From Pseudenterobacter timonensis (lineage in GTDB: Bacteria; Pseudomonadota; Gammaproteobacteria; Enterobacterales; Enterobacteriaceae): DNA of 64,000 bases. Location: contig NZ_FCOP01000013.1 in NCBI RefSeq assembly GCF_900021175.1, forward strand, positions 867,140 to 931,139, read 5' to 3'. A program made the translations under genes and the position numbers. Shown piece by piece: positions 26,530-38,445 of this stretch (its first letter is position 1; each line of letters begins with the position of its first letter). The notes beneath the pieces were generated by a model, which was given only the letters and a program-made list of their open reading frames with translations, was not told where the DNA came from and searched no databases.

Positions 26530-27287
26530 GGTGTAACGTCCTCCTCTTGCGGGCTATCGCTCTGCGGCTCGTCACTTGCCGCAGGCTGCGCCCCCCCTTT
26601 TGCCCCGTCCGGCAGATAACTGCTGGCCGGCTTGCGGGTGGAAAGCTGTCTTTCGATATCGGTCAGATTCTCCAGCTTGCGGGTGGTGGTCTCCAGCCGA
26701 TCGCGTAAATCCTGCTGCTGCTGGCGAAGGGTGTCCAGTTCGCCATCCGAAGATTGTTGCAGCTTACTGTAGCGGTAACGCTCTTCGGCCAGCTGCAGCT
26801 GCAGCGCCTGCCCGTCACGCCAGAGCTGCCAGAGCGGGCGGACCTGTGCCGGGATCTGGGGACTCAAGGCATCCAGACGGGTGGTATTTGTGCGGCGCTC
26901 AACCGGATTAATGCGGGCATTAGCCAGCAGAATGCCGCGCTTGAACGCGTCCTGCCAGGTGTCGTCAGCCCACTGATGAGCCTGCGCCCGCGCCGCCGCG
27001 GGTGAGAGACGCTCGGCGCAGTCCATGCCGCGCAGCCAGAACAACGGGTTGGCTTCCACCTCGTGTCCCGACAGCGTCCAGATATTGTTGCAGTCGGTCG
27101 AGAGAAAATCGGCCAGCTGATGTTCGGGCAGCTTCTCATGCTGCTTATCGCTAATAGCGCTCTTCGGCGCATGGGAAACGCACCCCGCAAGGATCACGCA
27201 GGGCAAAGCTCGAATAAGCGAGCTTGAAAAGATCGCGCACAACGCGCGGGAAAAAACGTGTGACATACTCACCAGGCTTAGATTCAT
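26526..27287 (-). CDS. qseG: QseG, outer-membrane lipoprotein of the Glr system
   Basis: About 253 residues from the ATG at 27287, which overlaps the glrK stop (ATGA). A second ATG seven codons in (27266) with GGTGA before it is an alternative. The lipobox LAGC follows a hydrophobic segment, so the mature protein is a lipoprotein. A coiled-coil stretch lies around LQQSSDGELDTLRQQQQDLRDRLETTTRKLENL. QseG interacts with the sensor kinase in enteric bacteria. The N-terminal third diverges from E. coli; the C-terminal half is well conserved. Confidence 0.92.
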   Translation of the reverse strand: MNLSLVSMSHVFSRALCAIFSSSLIRALPCVILAGCVSHAPKSAISDKQHEKLPEHQLADFLSTDCNNIWTLSGHEVEANPLFWLRGMDCAERLSPAAARAQAHQWADDTWQDAFKRGILLANARINPVERRTNTTRLDALSPQIPAQVRPLWQLWRDGQALQLQLAEERYRYSKLQQSSDGELDTLRQQQQDLRDRLETTTRKLENLTDIERQLSTRKPASSYLPDGAKGGAQPAASDEPQSDSPQEEDVTP

Positions 27288-28717
27288 TTTTGTGATTTTT
27301 CCGGCTCAAGGGGCAGCTCGATGCGAAAGCAGACGTCAGCACGCGGATCGGGAACGAGATAGAGTTCACCGTGCATGCGTCGTATACAATCGCGGGCGAT
27401 GCTCAGGCCTAAGCCGCTTCCTTTAACCGCACCTTTTCGCTGATGGCTTCCCTGATAAAAAGGTTCGAAGATCATCGCGTGTTCATCTTCCGGTATCGGG
27501 CTGCCGGTATTCGCGACATCAATGCAGACCCGTGAACCCTGGTTAAAGCTGCGAATGTAAATGTTACCGGATTCACTACCGTAGTGCACCGCATTGGAAT
27601 AAAGATTATCCAGCACGCTCATCAGCAGCATTGGCTCGGCAAAACAGACGGGAACGCTGAGCTCCACGTCAGTATGCATCAGTTTAGCTCTCGCAGGCAG
27701 ACTGTGGGCGGAGAGCACCATCTCCACCAGCGGCTCAATCACCACATTTTCCAGCGCCACCGCGCCGTCCGCCAGCTTGCGGTTATAGTCAAGCAGCTGC
27801 TCAATCAGCTTTTGCAGATTGCGGCTGCTGGCATCGAGGATTTCGACAATCTCCTGCTGCTCCGTGGTGAGCGGCCCCGCCACTTCATCCGCCAGCAGTT
27901 CGGTCCCCTCACGCATGCTGGCGAGGGGGGTTTTAAGCTCATGGGAAATATGGCGCAGAAACTGATGGCGCTGGGACTCCAGCCAGGCGAGACGTTCAGA
28001 AAGCCAGATAATGCGCTGACCAACGGAGCGAAGCTCGCGCGGCCCCTTAAAGACCACTGTGTTACCCAGCGATCTTCCCTCCCCCAGCCGGTTAATCATG
28101 CGCTCTATTCCCTTCACAGGGCCGATGATCATACGGGTAAAAAGCAGCACCAGCGCGAGGCTGACCAGAAAAAGTACCAGCGCCTGCCAGCCAAAGAACT
28201 GTCCCCGCTCGGCGATCTCCTGCTGTAACTGCTGGCCGCGGGAGTAAACCACGGCGCGGGTGGACTGCACCATCTCGGCATTGGCGTTGGCAAAGGCCTC
28301 CAGACGCCGGGTGGCAGCCTCATCCGGCCCGCTGTTTTTACACTGCAGGCGCGCCAGATCCTCCAGTCCCTGACGCAGGGCCTGGTAGAGTTTTTCATCG
28401 GGAAGAACCCCGGCGTGCGCGTCCAGCATGTCGCTGTAGCGTTTACGCTGGTTCTGGTAGACGCGCTCAAGCGTGCGGTCGTCCAGCACGCAATATTGCC
28501 GGTAGCTACGCTCCATCTCCAGCGCGGCGTTGGTCATCGCCTCGCTGCGCCGGGCATCGATAAGCGTCGTGCGGTTAGTTTGCGCCGCCTGGGCGCTGAG
28601 GGCGTTCAGACTCTGCCACGCCTGCCATGCCAGAACCAGCAGGGGCAACAGGATGAGCAGAAAGGCCATCATGACCAGCTGTCGCAGGGAACGAGGAAAA
28701 ACAGGCCAGCGTTTCAA
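27284..28717 (-). CDS. glrK: GlrK (QseE), sensor histidine kinase
   Basis: About 477 residues from TTG 28717 (LKRWPVFPRSLRQLV) with AGAGAGAG upstream; the frame stays open to 28921 but that part reads through the glmY gene and is spurious. Two transmembrane helices flank a periplasmic domain, then HAMP (RMIIGPVKGIERMINRLGEG), HisKA with FLRHISHELKTPLASMREG and an ATPase with NLYSNAVHYG and GSGLGLSIARD. It phosphorylates GlrR. The operon order glrK-qseG-glrR matches E. coli. Confidence 0.95.
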   Translation of the reverse strand: MKRWPVFPRSLRQLVMMAFLLILLPLLVLAWQAWQSLNALSAQAAQTNRTTLIDARRSEAMTNAALEMERSYRQYCVLDDRTLERVYQNQRKRYSDMLDAHAGVLPDEKLYQALRQGLEDLARLQCKNSGPDEAATRRLEAFANANAEMVQSTRAVVYSRGQQLQQEIAERGQFFGWQALVLFLVSLALVLLFTRMIIGPVKGIERMINRLGEGRSLGNTVVFKGPRELRSVGQRIIWLSERLAWLESQRHQFLRHISHELKTPLASMREGTELLADEVAGPLTTEQQEIVEILDASSRNLQKLIEQLLDYNRKLADGAVALENVVIEPLVEMVLSAHSLPARAKLMHTDVELSVPVCFAEPMLLMSVLDNLYSNAVHYGSESGNIYIRSFNQGSRVCIDVANTGSPIPEDEHAMIFEPFYQGSHQRKGAVKGSGLGLSIARDCIRRMHGELYLVPDPRADVCFRIELPLEPEKSQK

Positions 28718-28772
28718 CGCGTTACTCTCTCTGTTAAGGGATCGGTTGAGCGTATCCGGTCTGACCTTCAGA

Positions 28773-28960
28773 TACAACAAAGCCGGGTAAAAACCCGGCT
28801 TTGTGATGAAATGAGGCGGTGCCTTACTCGACGTGTCGCCCGGGTTCTGATAAAGCAGCGCAATAATCAGCAGTTGGACGGCAGGCACCTGTTTGTGCGT
28901 CATTCGAAGTTTATGTAGCACGTCCCGAAGGGGCTGACATAAGAGGGTGAATGAGCCACT
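28773..28960 (-). ncRNA. glmY: GlmY small RNA
   Basis: The minus-strand sequence starting at 28960 (agtggctcattcacc, later ttatgtcagccccttcggga) is recognisably the GlmY sRNA. In E. coli, GlmY sequesters RapZ so that GlmZ can activate glmS translation. A perfect 12-bp terminator stem with a four-base loop (28777-28804, gccgggt/acccggc core) closes the transcript at about 188 bases, near the E. coli full length. It sits between purL and glrK as in E. coli, and has a sigma-54 promoter with GlrR sites upstream. Confidence 0.9.
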
Positions 28961-28971
28961 GCTTTATCTAA

Positions 28972-28987
28972 TGCAACACACGTGCCA
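28972..28987 (-). promoter_or_regulatory. Sigma-54 promoter of glmY
   Basis: On the minus strand TGGCACGTGTGTTGCA carries the -24 TGGCAC and -12 TTGCA elements with exact spacing, ending 12 bases before the glmY 5' end. TAGATAAAG just downstream could be an overlapping sigma-70 -10, as in E. coli. Confidence 0.9.
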
Positions 28988-29076
28988 GCTTACAAAACTT
29001 ACACTTAACTCTATGAAATATAAAAATTTAACCTTAAAACAACATTCATTAACGTGAGAATAATTTACAGCCAAAG

Positions 29077-29190
29077 TGTCGTCAAATGACAACACCTTAA
29101 ATACAATTCATTTCATGATATAAAAATCAATCACTTAAATGTCTCCAAATGGAGACACCCATAACCCGGCGATGTCGCAAAACCCCGACA
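29077..29190 (-). promoter_or_regulatory. Three GlrR-type activator sites
   Basis: Two exact TGTC-N10-GACA sites (29140-29157 and 29173-29190) and one with a single mismatch, TGTC-N10-AACA (29077-29094), lie 90-200 bases upstream of the glmY promoter. This spacing suits sigma-54 enhancers. The AT-rich DNA between them and the promoter could bind IHF. Confidence 0.8.
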
Positions 29191-29217
29191 CATTGGCGTG
29201 CGGAATATCACAAACGA

Positions 29218-29241
29218 AAAAAGCCCCCGCAGGGGCTTTTG
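29218..29241 (-). terminator. purL terminator
   Basis: agcccc (29222-29227) pairs with ggggct (29232-29237), flanked by A and T runs, 19 bases after the purL stop. The T run belongs to the minus-strand transcript. Confidence 0.88.
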
Positions 29242-29260
29242 ATTTCATTCGCAGGTGGGA

Positions 29261-32200
29261 TTAACCGAGCTGCTTGCGCGCGTTGCGGAAGAGACGCATC
29301 CACGGGCTGTCCTCGCCCCAGTTTTCCGGGTGCCAGGAGTTGCTTACGGTACGGAATACGCGTTCCGGGTGCGGCATCATAATGGTTACGCGCCCGCTTT
29401 CGCTGGTGACTGCCGTAATACCATTCGCCGAGCCGTTCGGGTTAGCCGGATAGCTTTGCGTCACCTTGCCAAAGTTGTCGACAAAACGCAGCGCTACCAG
29501 CCCCTTGCTCTCCAGCTCCGCCAGATGCGCGGCGTTGCGCATCTCAACCTGGCCTTCGCCGTGGGAGACAGCGACGGGCATCCGGGAGCCCACCATTCCC
29601 TGCAGCAGCAGCGACGGGCTTTGCGCGACTTCCACCAGGCTAAAACGTGCTTCAAAACGATCCGACTGGTTACGCACAAAACGCGGCCACAGCGTACTGC
29701 CCGGGATCAGCTCGCGCAGGTTGGACATCATCTGGCAACCGTTACAGACCCCCAGCGCCAGCGTCTGCGGACGATGGAAGAAGGTTTCGAACTCGTCGCG
29801 CACCCGGTTGTTAAACAGGATGGACTTCGCCCAGCCTTCGCCTGCCCCCAGCACGTCGCCGTAGGAGAAACCACCGCAGGCCACCAGCGCATGGAAATCG
29901 CCCAGGCCAGTGCGGCCAGCCAGCAGGTCGCTCATGTGTACATCGATAGCGTCAAAGCCCGCCCGGTGGAACGCCGCCGCCATCTCCACGTGGGAGTTGA
30001 CCCCCTGTTCACGCAGCACCGCAACTTTCGGACGCGCGCCGGTCGCGATATAAGGCGCCGCCACGTCTTCATTGATATCGAAGCTGAGCGTCACGTTCAG
30101 GCCCGGATCGCTGTCGTTGGCTTTGGCCTCGTGCTCCTGGTCCGCACATGCCGGGTTGTCGCGCAGGCGCTGCATCTGCCAGGTGGTCTCTGCCCACCAC
30201 ATGCGCAGCGTGGTGCGGCTTTCGCTATATACCGCGTGGCCATTCGCTTCAATGACAAAGCGATCGCCCGCGACGGCTTTACCCAGATAGTGGACGCAGT
30301 CGCTAAGACCATGCTGCGCCAGGATCCCTTCGACGATTTCACGATCCGCCGCGCGCACCTGAATTACCGCGCCCAGCTCTTCGTTAAACAGCGCCGCCAG
30401 ACGATCGTCGCCGAGGCGGGCAATATCCACTTCCACGCCGCAGTGGCCGGTAAAGGCCATTTCCGCCAGCGTCACCAGCAGGCCGCCGTCTCCGCGGTCG
30501 TGGTAGGCCAGCAGCTTACGCGCCGCCACCAGCGCCTGGATAGCGTCGTAAAAACCTTTCAGCTGCGCCACATCGCGGACATCCGCCGGTTTATCGCCAA
30601 GCTGACGGTAAACCTGCGCCAGCGCGGTGGCGCCCAGCTCGTTATGCCCTTTACCCAGGTCGATCAGCAGCAGGGCGTTATCCTCGGTGGAGAGTTGCGG
30701 CGTAACGGTGCTGCGCACATCCTCGACGCGGGCAAAGGCGGAGATCACCAGAGAAAGCGGCGAGGTCATCTCGCGCGACTCGCTCCCCTCCTGCCAGCGG
30801 GTTTTCATTGACATGGAATCTTTACCCACCGGGATGGTCAGACCCAGCGCCGGACAGAGCTCCTCGCCCACCGCTTTTACCGCCGCGTAGAGGCCCGCGT
30901 CTTCCCCCGGGTGGCCCGCCGCCGCCATCCAGTTGGCGGAGAGCTTAACGCGTTTGATGTCGCCGATCTGGGTGGCGGCGATGTTCGTCAGCGCTTCCCC
31001 CACTGCCAGACGGGCGGAGGCGGCAAAGTCCAGCAGCGCTACCGGCGCGCGTTCGCCCATCGCCATCGCTTCCCCGTAGTAGCTGTCGAGGCTGGCGGTG
31101 GTCACTGCGCAGTTCGCCACCGGGATCTGCCACGGCCCGACCATCTGGTCCCGCGCCACCATGCCGGTAACGGTACGGTCACCGATGGTGACGAGGAAGG
31201 TTTTTTCCGCCACGGCGGGCAGATGCAGCACCCGGTTTACCGCGTCGGCAAGGGAGATATTTTCCCGCGCCAGCGCTTTGCCCGCCGCCCTGCGGGTCGC
31301 GACGTCGCGGGTCATTTTCGGGGTTTTACCCAGCAGCACGTCCAGCGGCAGGTCGATCGGCTGGTTGTCAAAATGGGTGTCGTTCAGGGTGAGGTGCATC
31401 TCTTCGGTGGCTTCCCCGATGACCGCATACGGGGCGCGCTCGCGGCGGCACAGCTCGTCAAACAGCGGCAGCTGATCCGGCGCAACCGCCAGCACGTAGC
31501 GCTCCTGGGATTCGTTACACCAGATCTCCAGCGGGCTCATCCCCGGCTCGTCGCTCAGGATGTCACGCAGATTGAAACGACCGCCGCGCCCGCCGTCGCT
31601 CACCAGCTCCGGCATGGCGTTGGAAAGGCCGCCCGCGCCGACGTCGTGAATAAAGAGAATCGGGTTAGCGTCCCCCAGCTGCCAGCAGCGGTCGATTACC
31701 TCCTGGCAGCGGCGCTCCATCTCCGGGTTGTCGCGCTGGACCGAGGCAAAATCGAGGTCGGCATCTGACTGGCCGGAAGCCATAGAGGAGGCTGCGCCCC
31801 CGCCCAGGCCAATGTTCATCGCCGGGCCGCCAAGTACGATCAGCTTCGCGCCAACGACGATCTCCCCTTTCTGCACATGATCGGCGCGGATGTTGCCGAT
31901 CCCGCCAGCCAGCATGATGGGCTTGTGGTAGCCGCGCAGCTCTTCGCCGTTGTGGCTGTCGACTTTCTCTTCATAGGTGCGGAAGTAGCCGTTCAGCGCC
32001 GGGCGACCAAATTCGTTGTTAAACGCCGCGCCGCCCAGCGGCCCGTCGGTCATAATGTCAAGCGCGCTGACGATGCGGTCCGGCTTGCCGAAATCCTCTT
32101 CCCACGGCTGCTCAAAGCCCGGGATACGCAGGTTCGAGACGGAGAAGCCCACCAGCCCCGCCTTCGGTTTGGCGCCGCGCCCGGTGGCGCCTTCGTCGCG

Positions 32201-33148
32201 GATCTCGCCACCGGAGCCGGTGGCAGCGCCCGGCCACGGCGAAATGGCGGTCGGGTGGTTATGGGTTTCAACTTTCATCAGAATATGCGCCGGCTCCTGA
32301 TGGAAGTCGTAGCGGCCCGTCGCGTGGTCGGCAAAATAGCGCCCCACTTCTGAGCCTTCCATTACCGCCGCGTTATCTTTATAGGCAGAGAGGACATGGT
32401 CCGGCGTCTGCTCCATGGTGTTTTTGATCATTTTGAACAGCGACTTCGGCTGCTGTTCACCGTCAATCACCCAGTCGGCGTTAAAGATCTTGTGGCGGCA
32501 GTGCTCGGAGTTGGCCTGCGCAAACATGTAAAGCTCGATATCGTTCGGATTGCGGTTAAGCTTCACGAAGGCATCAAGCAGGTAGTCGATTTCATCTTCC
32601 GCCAGCGCCAGACCTAAACGCAGATTGGCGTCAACCAGCGCCTGCCGTCCTTGCCCCAGCACGTCCACGCTCTGTACCGGCGCGGGCTGATGATGAGAGA
32701 AAAGCTGCTGAGCCTCTTCAGGGGAGGCGAATACGCTCTCCATCATCCGATCGTGCAGTTCTGCGGCAACGGTCTGCCACTGCGCATCGGTCAGGGTTGA
32801 GGCTTCAACATAGTAAGCGACGCCGCGCTCAAGGCGGTTAATCTGGCTAAGGCCGCAGTTATGGGCGATATCGGTGGCTTTAGAAGACCAGGGGGAGATG
32901 GTGCCGGGGCGAGGCGTCACGAGGATCAGCTTGCCGGTAGGCGGGTGGCTGCTCAGGCTTGGACCATACCGGAGCAGGCGTTCGAGCTGTTCTCGCTGCT
33001 GCGCGTTCAGGGGGGCGTTCAGGTCAGCAAAATGGATATACTCAGCGTAAATATTGCTTACCGGAAGGTCGGCTGCCTGAAAGCGTGCCAGCAGTTTGTT
33101 GATACGGAAGGCGGACAATGCAGGCGAACCACGCAGAATTTCCATCAT
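29261..33148 (-). CDS. purL: Phosphoribosylformylglycinamidine synthase (FGAM synthase)
   Basis: A 1295-residue large-type PurL: FGAR + Gln + ATP to FGAM in purine synthesis. Start [15 protein letters not shown] at 33148 with GAGAGAC upstream; the frame opens 42 codons further but into the promoter. It has an N-terminal PurS-like part, the ATPase core with [18 protein letters not shown] and [16 protein letters not shown], and a C-terminal glutaminase with the catalytic Cys in [12 protein letters not shown] and [11 protein letters not shown]. Length equals E. coli. A PurR box lies 88 bases upstream. Confidence 0.98.
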   Translation of the reverse strand: MMEILRGSPALSAFRINKLLARFQAADLPVSNIYAEYIHFADLNAPLNAQQREQLERLLRYGPSLSSHPPTGKLILVTPRPGTISPWSSKATDIAHNCGLSQINRLERGVAYYVEASTLTDAQWQTVAAELHDRMMESVFASPEEAQQLFSHHQPAPVQSVDVLGQGRQALVDANLRLGLALAEDEIDYLLDAFVKLNRNPNDIELYMFAQANSEHCRHKIFNADWVIDGEQQPKSLFKMIKNTMEQTPDHVLSAYKDNAAVMEGSEVGRYFADHATGRYDFHQEPAHILMKVETHNHPTAISPWPGAATGSGGEIRDEGATGRGAKPKAGLVGFSVSNLRIPGFEQPWEEDFGKPDRIVSALDIMTDGPLGGAAFNNEFGRPALNGYFRTYEEKVDSHNGEELRGYHKPIMLAGGIGNIRADHVQKGEIVVGAKLIVLGGPAMNIGLGGGAASSMASGQSDADLDFASVQRDNPEMERRCQEVIDRCWQLGDANPILFIHDVGAGGLSNAMPELVSDGGRGGRFNLRDILSDEPGMSPLEIWCNESQERYVLAVAPDQLPLFDELCRRERAPYAVIGEATEEMHLTLNDTHFDNQPIDLPLDVLLGKTPKMTRDVATRRAAGKALARENISLADAVNRVLHLPAVAEKTFLVTIGDRTVTGMVARDQMVGPWQIPVANCAVTTASLDSYYGEAMAMGERAPVALLDFAASARLAVGEALTNIAATQIGDIKRVKLSANWMAAAGHPGEDAGLYAAVKAVGEELCPALGLTIPVGKDSMSMKTRWQEGSESREMTSPLSLVISAFARVEDVRSTVTPQLSTEDNALLLIDLGKGHNELGATALAQVYRQLGDKPADVRDVAQLKGFYDAIQALVAARKLLAYHDRGDGGLLVTLAEMAFTGHCGVEVDIARLGDDRLAALFNEELGAVIQVRAADREIVEGILAQHGLSDCVHYLGKAVAGDRFVIEANGHAVYSESRTTLRMWWAETTWQMQRLRDNPACADQEHEAKANDSDPGLNVTLSFDINEDVAAPYIATGARPKVAVLREQGVNSHVEMAAAFHRAGFDAIDVHMSDLLAGRTGLGDFHALVACGGFSYGDVLGAGEGWAKSILFNNRVRDEFETFFHRPQTLALGVCNGCQMMSNLRELIPGSTLWPRFVRNQSDRFEARFSLVEVAQSPSLLLQGMVGSRMPVAVSHGEGQVEMRNAAHLAELESKGLVALRFVDNFGKVTQSYPANPNGSANGITAVTSESGRVTIMMPHPERVFRTVSNSWHPENWGEDSPWMRLFRNARKQLG

Positions 33149-33235
33149 AAGTCTCTCGTCTTCGAAGCGCCTGAGGCGCTTACTGTGTGCGCAAGGGGGG
33201 AAAACGGGCGTCATTATAAAGAATCCCGGGCGGCG

Positions 33236-33251
33236 ACGAAACCGTTTGCGT
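33236..33251 (-). promoter_or_regulatory. PurR box upstream of purL
   Basis: On the minus strand ACGCAAACGGTTTCGT is a near-perfect purine repressor operator, in the position expected for the purL promoter. Confidence 0.85.
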
Positions 33252-33416
33252 GGAAATAAAATCGGCTTTTGCATTCCACCATCGTTACTGCCGTTTGTTC
33301 TAATAAGTTGCCAACTGACGCAAGTTTACGCAAAATGCCGGTCAATCATGGACCCACCCTGGGTTAAAAAAGGCTAACGCACACCGGGGCATTGCACGGC
33401 GCAGAGAATTAATTCA

Positions 33417-35367
<1,951 letters not shown>

Positions 35368-35424
35368 CTACTCCACTCATAAAAGCGGGCGGCATTATAC
35401 ACATCCCGACTGATATTCACACAC

Positions 35425-36060
35425 TCATTCCAGCTGCTGTAGCTCACCTGAAGGTGTGACACGCCAGCGGTGCTGGCAGAAGTAGAGCAGGGGGTTATCC
35501 TGCTTGCTGTCGCTGTAGCCGCTGTAAAGACTCAGCGGCGCGCCGATCCGCTGTTCCAGTTGCACCACCTTTTCATGGCCCAGGCAGCGCATGGTTAATA
35601 TCCACCCGCCGTATGCGCGGCCGATCTGGGTGGCGATAAGATTAACGCGCGGCAGCCACGGCGTATCGAAATAGACCTGCTCCACCAGCGGCTGGGGCGA
35701 ACCGGTAATCAGCCAGATATCCGCGTCGTTGGCGTCCAGGTAGCTTGTGAGGCGATCCTGCACCACCGGAAACGCGTTTACATGGCTGCGAAACCAGCGG
35801 GCAAAATCACGTTCAAGCTGCCGCAGACGCGCCTCGCTGTGGCCGAAGGTGCAGCCCCACAGCAGAAGGCTCATCGGCCAGCGCGCCGCGCGGCCTTTGA
35901 TTACCATTCCGAGGCCCACAACCGGCAACAGCGGCGCCACAACCAGCAGGTTCAGCGGCTGCCGGCGCAGCAGATAACGCATAAACGTGCCAAACATATC
36001 CTGTTGATGCAGGGTTCCATCCAGATCAAAAAAGACAACGCGACGCGCGGGGTTAGCCAA
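35425..36060 (-). CDS. pgpC: PgpC (YfhB), phosphatidylglycerophosphatase C
   Basis: A 211-residue HAD-superfamily membrane phosphatase that forms phosphatidylglycerol from PG-phosphate. HAD motif I is VVFFDLDGTLHQQD, motif II is IWLITGSPQPLV and motif IV is SGYSDSKQDNPLL. A hydrophobic segment lies at LNLLVVAPLLPVVGLGMVI. Length equals E. coli. The start lies only three bases after the murP stop, so here it may be co-transcribed with murQP, unlike in E. coli K-12. Confidence 0.95.
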   Translation of the reverse strand: MANPARRVVFFDLDGTLHQQDMFGTFMRYLLRRQPLNLLVVAPLLPVVGLGMVIKGRAARWPMSLLLWGCTFGHSEARLRQLERDFARWFRSHVNAFPVVQDRLTSYLDANDADIWLITGSPQPLVEQVYFDTPWLPRVNLIATQIGRAYGGWILTMRCLGHEKVVQLEQRIGAPLSLYSGYSDSKQDNPLLYFCQHRWRVTPSGELQQLE

Positions 36061-36063
36061 ACC

Positions 36064-37422
36064 TTACTCCTCTGGGTCGTTAAATCCTAATAGCCAGGTA
36101 AAGATAAACCCGGCGATCACCGCTACCAGATAGCCTAACAGATAGAGCATAACTTTTCCGGTCACGATGGTTAATGCCAGCGGTAAACCGGAAATGCCAA
36201 AGGTAATGACCGTCGCTACTTTCCAGTAGCTAATCAGCGCCCCGCCTACCGCGCCGCCGAGACAGGCGCCGATAAACGGCTTGCCGAGCGGGAGAGTAAC
36301 CCCAAAAATCAGCGGCTCGCCAATTCCCAGCAGGCCGACCGGTAGCGCCCCTTTAATCACCTTTTTCAGCCGCGCGTTGCGGGTTTTCATCAGTACCGCG
36401 ATCGCCGCGCCGATTTGTCCGACGCCCGCCATCGCCAGAATTGGAAAGAGCGGATTAATACCGTGCGCCTGCACCAGCTCGACATGGATCGGCACCAGCC
36501 CCTGATGCAGACCGGTGAGCACCAGCGGTAAAAACGCCCCCGCAAGCACCGCCCCGACCAGCAGGCCACCGCGATCGATTGCCCATGAGGCGCCGTGAGC
36601 AATGGATTCTGAGATCCAGCCGCCCAGCGGCTGCAGGGCGATAATCGCAATGCCGCCGGCGATCAGCGTGGTCAACAGAGGGTTGAGGATCAGCTCAATC
36701 GAGCCGGGCAACAGGCTGCGCAGCTTCTTCTCGATCCAGCACATCAGCACAACCACCAGCAGAACGGCGATAACCCCGCCGCGACCGGGCTGAAGCGCCT
36801 CGCCGAAGAGGGTAATTTGCGCCAGCTGCGGGCTGGAGAGGATCCCCGCCATCACGCCGCCCATCGCCAGCGATCCGCCGAACACTTTGGCGGTATTCAC
36901 CCCGACCAGAATATTCATGATGGCGAACACGGCGCTGCCAAAAATACCCAGCACCCCCAGCAGGTTTGGATAATGGTTAGCGAAATCACCCACGATATCC
37001 GGGCGCTTGAGAATATTGATAATCCCGGTAATCAGCCCCGAGGCGATAAAGGCGGGGATCAACGGGATAAAGACGTTAGCCAGCTGGCGCAGCGCGTCGC
37101 TCATGGGGGCTTTATATTTGGCTTTCGCCTGCGCCCTGACGCGCGCGGCGTCGTCGGGCGCGCCGCCCTCCCCCGCCATCTGCGCGCGCATGGCATCCAC
37201 CACCTGCGCAGCTTTGCCGGGGCCGACGATCAGCTGGTGCTGCTGCCCCTGTTTGACATAGCCGCTGACCCCAGGCAGCTTTTTCAGCCGGGCAAGTTCG
37301 AGCCGCGTCTCATCCACCACCTCGACCCGCACCCGCGTCATGCAATTTTCCAGACGCAGAATATTCTCTTTCCCGCCAATCCCCAGAAGTATTTCGCTGG
37401 CGAGCGCTGCTGTTTTTTCCAT
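36064..37422 (-). CDS. murP: MurP, N-acetylmuramic acid PTS EIIBC
   Basis: A 452-residue PTS permease of the glucose-sucrose superfamily. The EIIB domain has phospho-Cys27 in LRLENCMTRVRVEV, a linker rich in Ala/Arg lies near 95-110, and an EIIC domain of about ten helices starts near 115 (IPLIPAFIASGLITGIIN) and contains LLGIGEPLIFGVTLPLG. No EIIA is fused, so Crr would supply phosphate. The MurNAc assignment rests on the adjacent murQ, 12 bases away. Confidence 0.9.
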   Translation of the reverse strand: MEKTAALASEILLGIGGKENILRLENCMTRVRVEVVDETRLELARLKKLPGVSGYVKQGQQHQLIVGPGKAAQVVDAMRAQMAGEGGAPDDAARVRAQAKAKYKAPMSDALRQLANVFIPLIPAFIASGLITGIINILKRPDIVGDFANHYPNLLGVLGIFGSAVFAIMNILVGVNTAKVFGGSLAMGGVMAGILSSPQLAQITLFGEALQPGRGGVIAVLLVVVLMCWIEKKLRSLLPGSIELILNPLLTTLIAGGIAIIALQPLGGWISESIAHGASWAIDRGGLLVGAVLAGAFLPLVLTGLHQGLVPIHVELVQAHGINPLFPILAMAGVGQIGAAIAVLMKTRNARLKKVIKGALPVGLLGIGEPLIFGVTLPLGKPFIGACLGGAVGGALISYWKVATVITFGISGLPLALTIVTGKVMLYLLGYLVAVIAGFIFTWLLGFNDPEE

Positions 37423-37434
37423 ACACGCCTCTGT

Positions 37435-38328
37435 TTAGTTTTGTAAGGCCGCTCGTAAGAAACCCTGATGCGCGTCCAGTCTGGCGCGCGCCGCCGCGGC
37501 ATCCAGCCCGCTCAGAATCATCAGAATGGCCGGTTTCACGTCGTAATCAGTCTGCTGAAGCACCTTCTCCGCCTCGGTGCGGCTGGCGCCCGTCGCTTCC
37601 ACCACCATACGGCAGGCGCGGTCCACCAGTTTGATGTTGGTCGCTTTCATATCCACCATCAGGTTCTGGTAGACCTTGCCAAACTTCACCATTGCGCCGG
37701 TGGAGATCATATTGAGCACCAGCTTTTGTGCAGTACCGGATTTGAGGCGGGTTGAGCCGGTTAACGCCTCCGGTCCGACGACGGGTGAGATGGCGATGGC
37801 CGCTACCTGCGCGATGGGCGAACCGGGGTTACAGGAGATCGCAACCGTGGTGCACCCCTTCGCGTTGGCGTACTCCAGCCCGCCGATGACGTAGGGCGTG
37901 CGTCCCGATGCCGCCAGCCCAACCACCAGATCCTGCGCGGTGAGATCCAGCGCCTTCAGATCATCCTCGCCCAGCTGTTTGTTATCCTCCGCCCCCTCAA
38001 CCGCCTTCAGCAACGCCCCAGGCCCGCCGGCAATTAATCCCACGACCAGCCCATGCGGCACGCCGAAGGTGGGCGGACATTCAGAGGCATCCAGTACCCC
38101 CAGCCTGCCGCTGGTGCCCGCGCCCATGTAGATGATGCGCCCGCCCGCTTTTAACGCCGCCGCCGCCGCGTCCACGGCTTTCGCTACGTCGGGCAGCGTC
38201 TCTTTCACCGCCAGCGCGACCAGCGTATCCTGTTGATTGAACCGGCTGACCAGCTCCAGGGTGGAGAGCGCGTCCAGATCCATGGTCAGCGGATTGCGGC
38301 TTTCAGAAACTAACGAACCAAGATTCAT
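37435..38328 (-). CDS. murQ: MurQ, N-acetylmuramic acid 6-phosphate etherase
   Basis: A 297-residue SIS-fold lyase that removes D-lactate from MurNAc-6P to give GlcNAc-6P, in cell-wall recycling or MurNAc use. Family motifs: [23 protein letters not shown] (about 68-90) with the catalytic Glu, [18 protein letters not shown] and [20 protein letters not shown]. It is the first gene of a murQ-murP unit divergent from yfhH. In E. coli K-12 murQP lies elsewhere, next to murR. Confidence 0.95.
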   Translation of the reverse strand: MNLGSLVSESRNPLTMDLDALSTLELVSRFNQQDTLVALAVKETLPDVAKAVDAAAAALKAGGRIIYMGAGTSGRLGVLDASECPPTFGVPHGLVVGLIAGGPGALLKAVEGAEDNKQLGEDDLKALDLTAQDLVVGLAASGRTPYVIGGLEYANAKGCTTVAISCNPGSPIAQVAAIAISPVVGPEALTGSTRLKSGTAQKLVLNMISTGAMVKFGKVYQNLMVDMKATNIKLVDRACRMVVEATGASRTEAEKVLQQTDYDVKPAILMILSGLDAAAARARLDAHQGFLRAALQN

Positions 38329-38342
38329 CTTTTGTACCTCAA

Positions 38343-38388
38343 GAATTTTTAATTCATAATAACGGCAGCATAATGGAATAGAAAATTC
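38343..38388. promoter_or_regulatory. Paired GAAT-N5-ATTC repeats, candidate YfhH operators
   Basis: Two inverted repeats of the same pattern lie in the murQ-yfhH spacer: GAATTTTTAATTC (38343-38355) and GAATAGAAAATTC (38376-38388), with starts 33 bases apart (about three helical turns). They would sit over both divergent promoters. Binding by the RpiR-type YfhH is inferred from position and symmetry. Confidence 0.55.
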
Positions 38389-38445
38389 ATTAAGGCGAGT
38401 TAATACTGATTTGCAGCGGCAATCACATTTTCGCCAGGAGAACGT

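Noticed and set aside
28718..28921. N-terminal extension of glrK by 68 codons
   Set aside because: This stretch contains the 3' half of glmY and its terminator; family length supports the TTG at 28717.
29255..30811. 518-codon open frame opposite purL
   Set aside because: Same antisense artefact; purL is intact and the frame has no family signature.
33149..33274. 42-codon N-terminal extension of purL
   Set aside because: It includes the PurR operator and lacks conservation.
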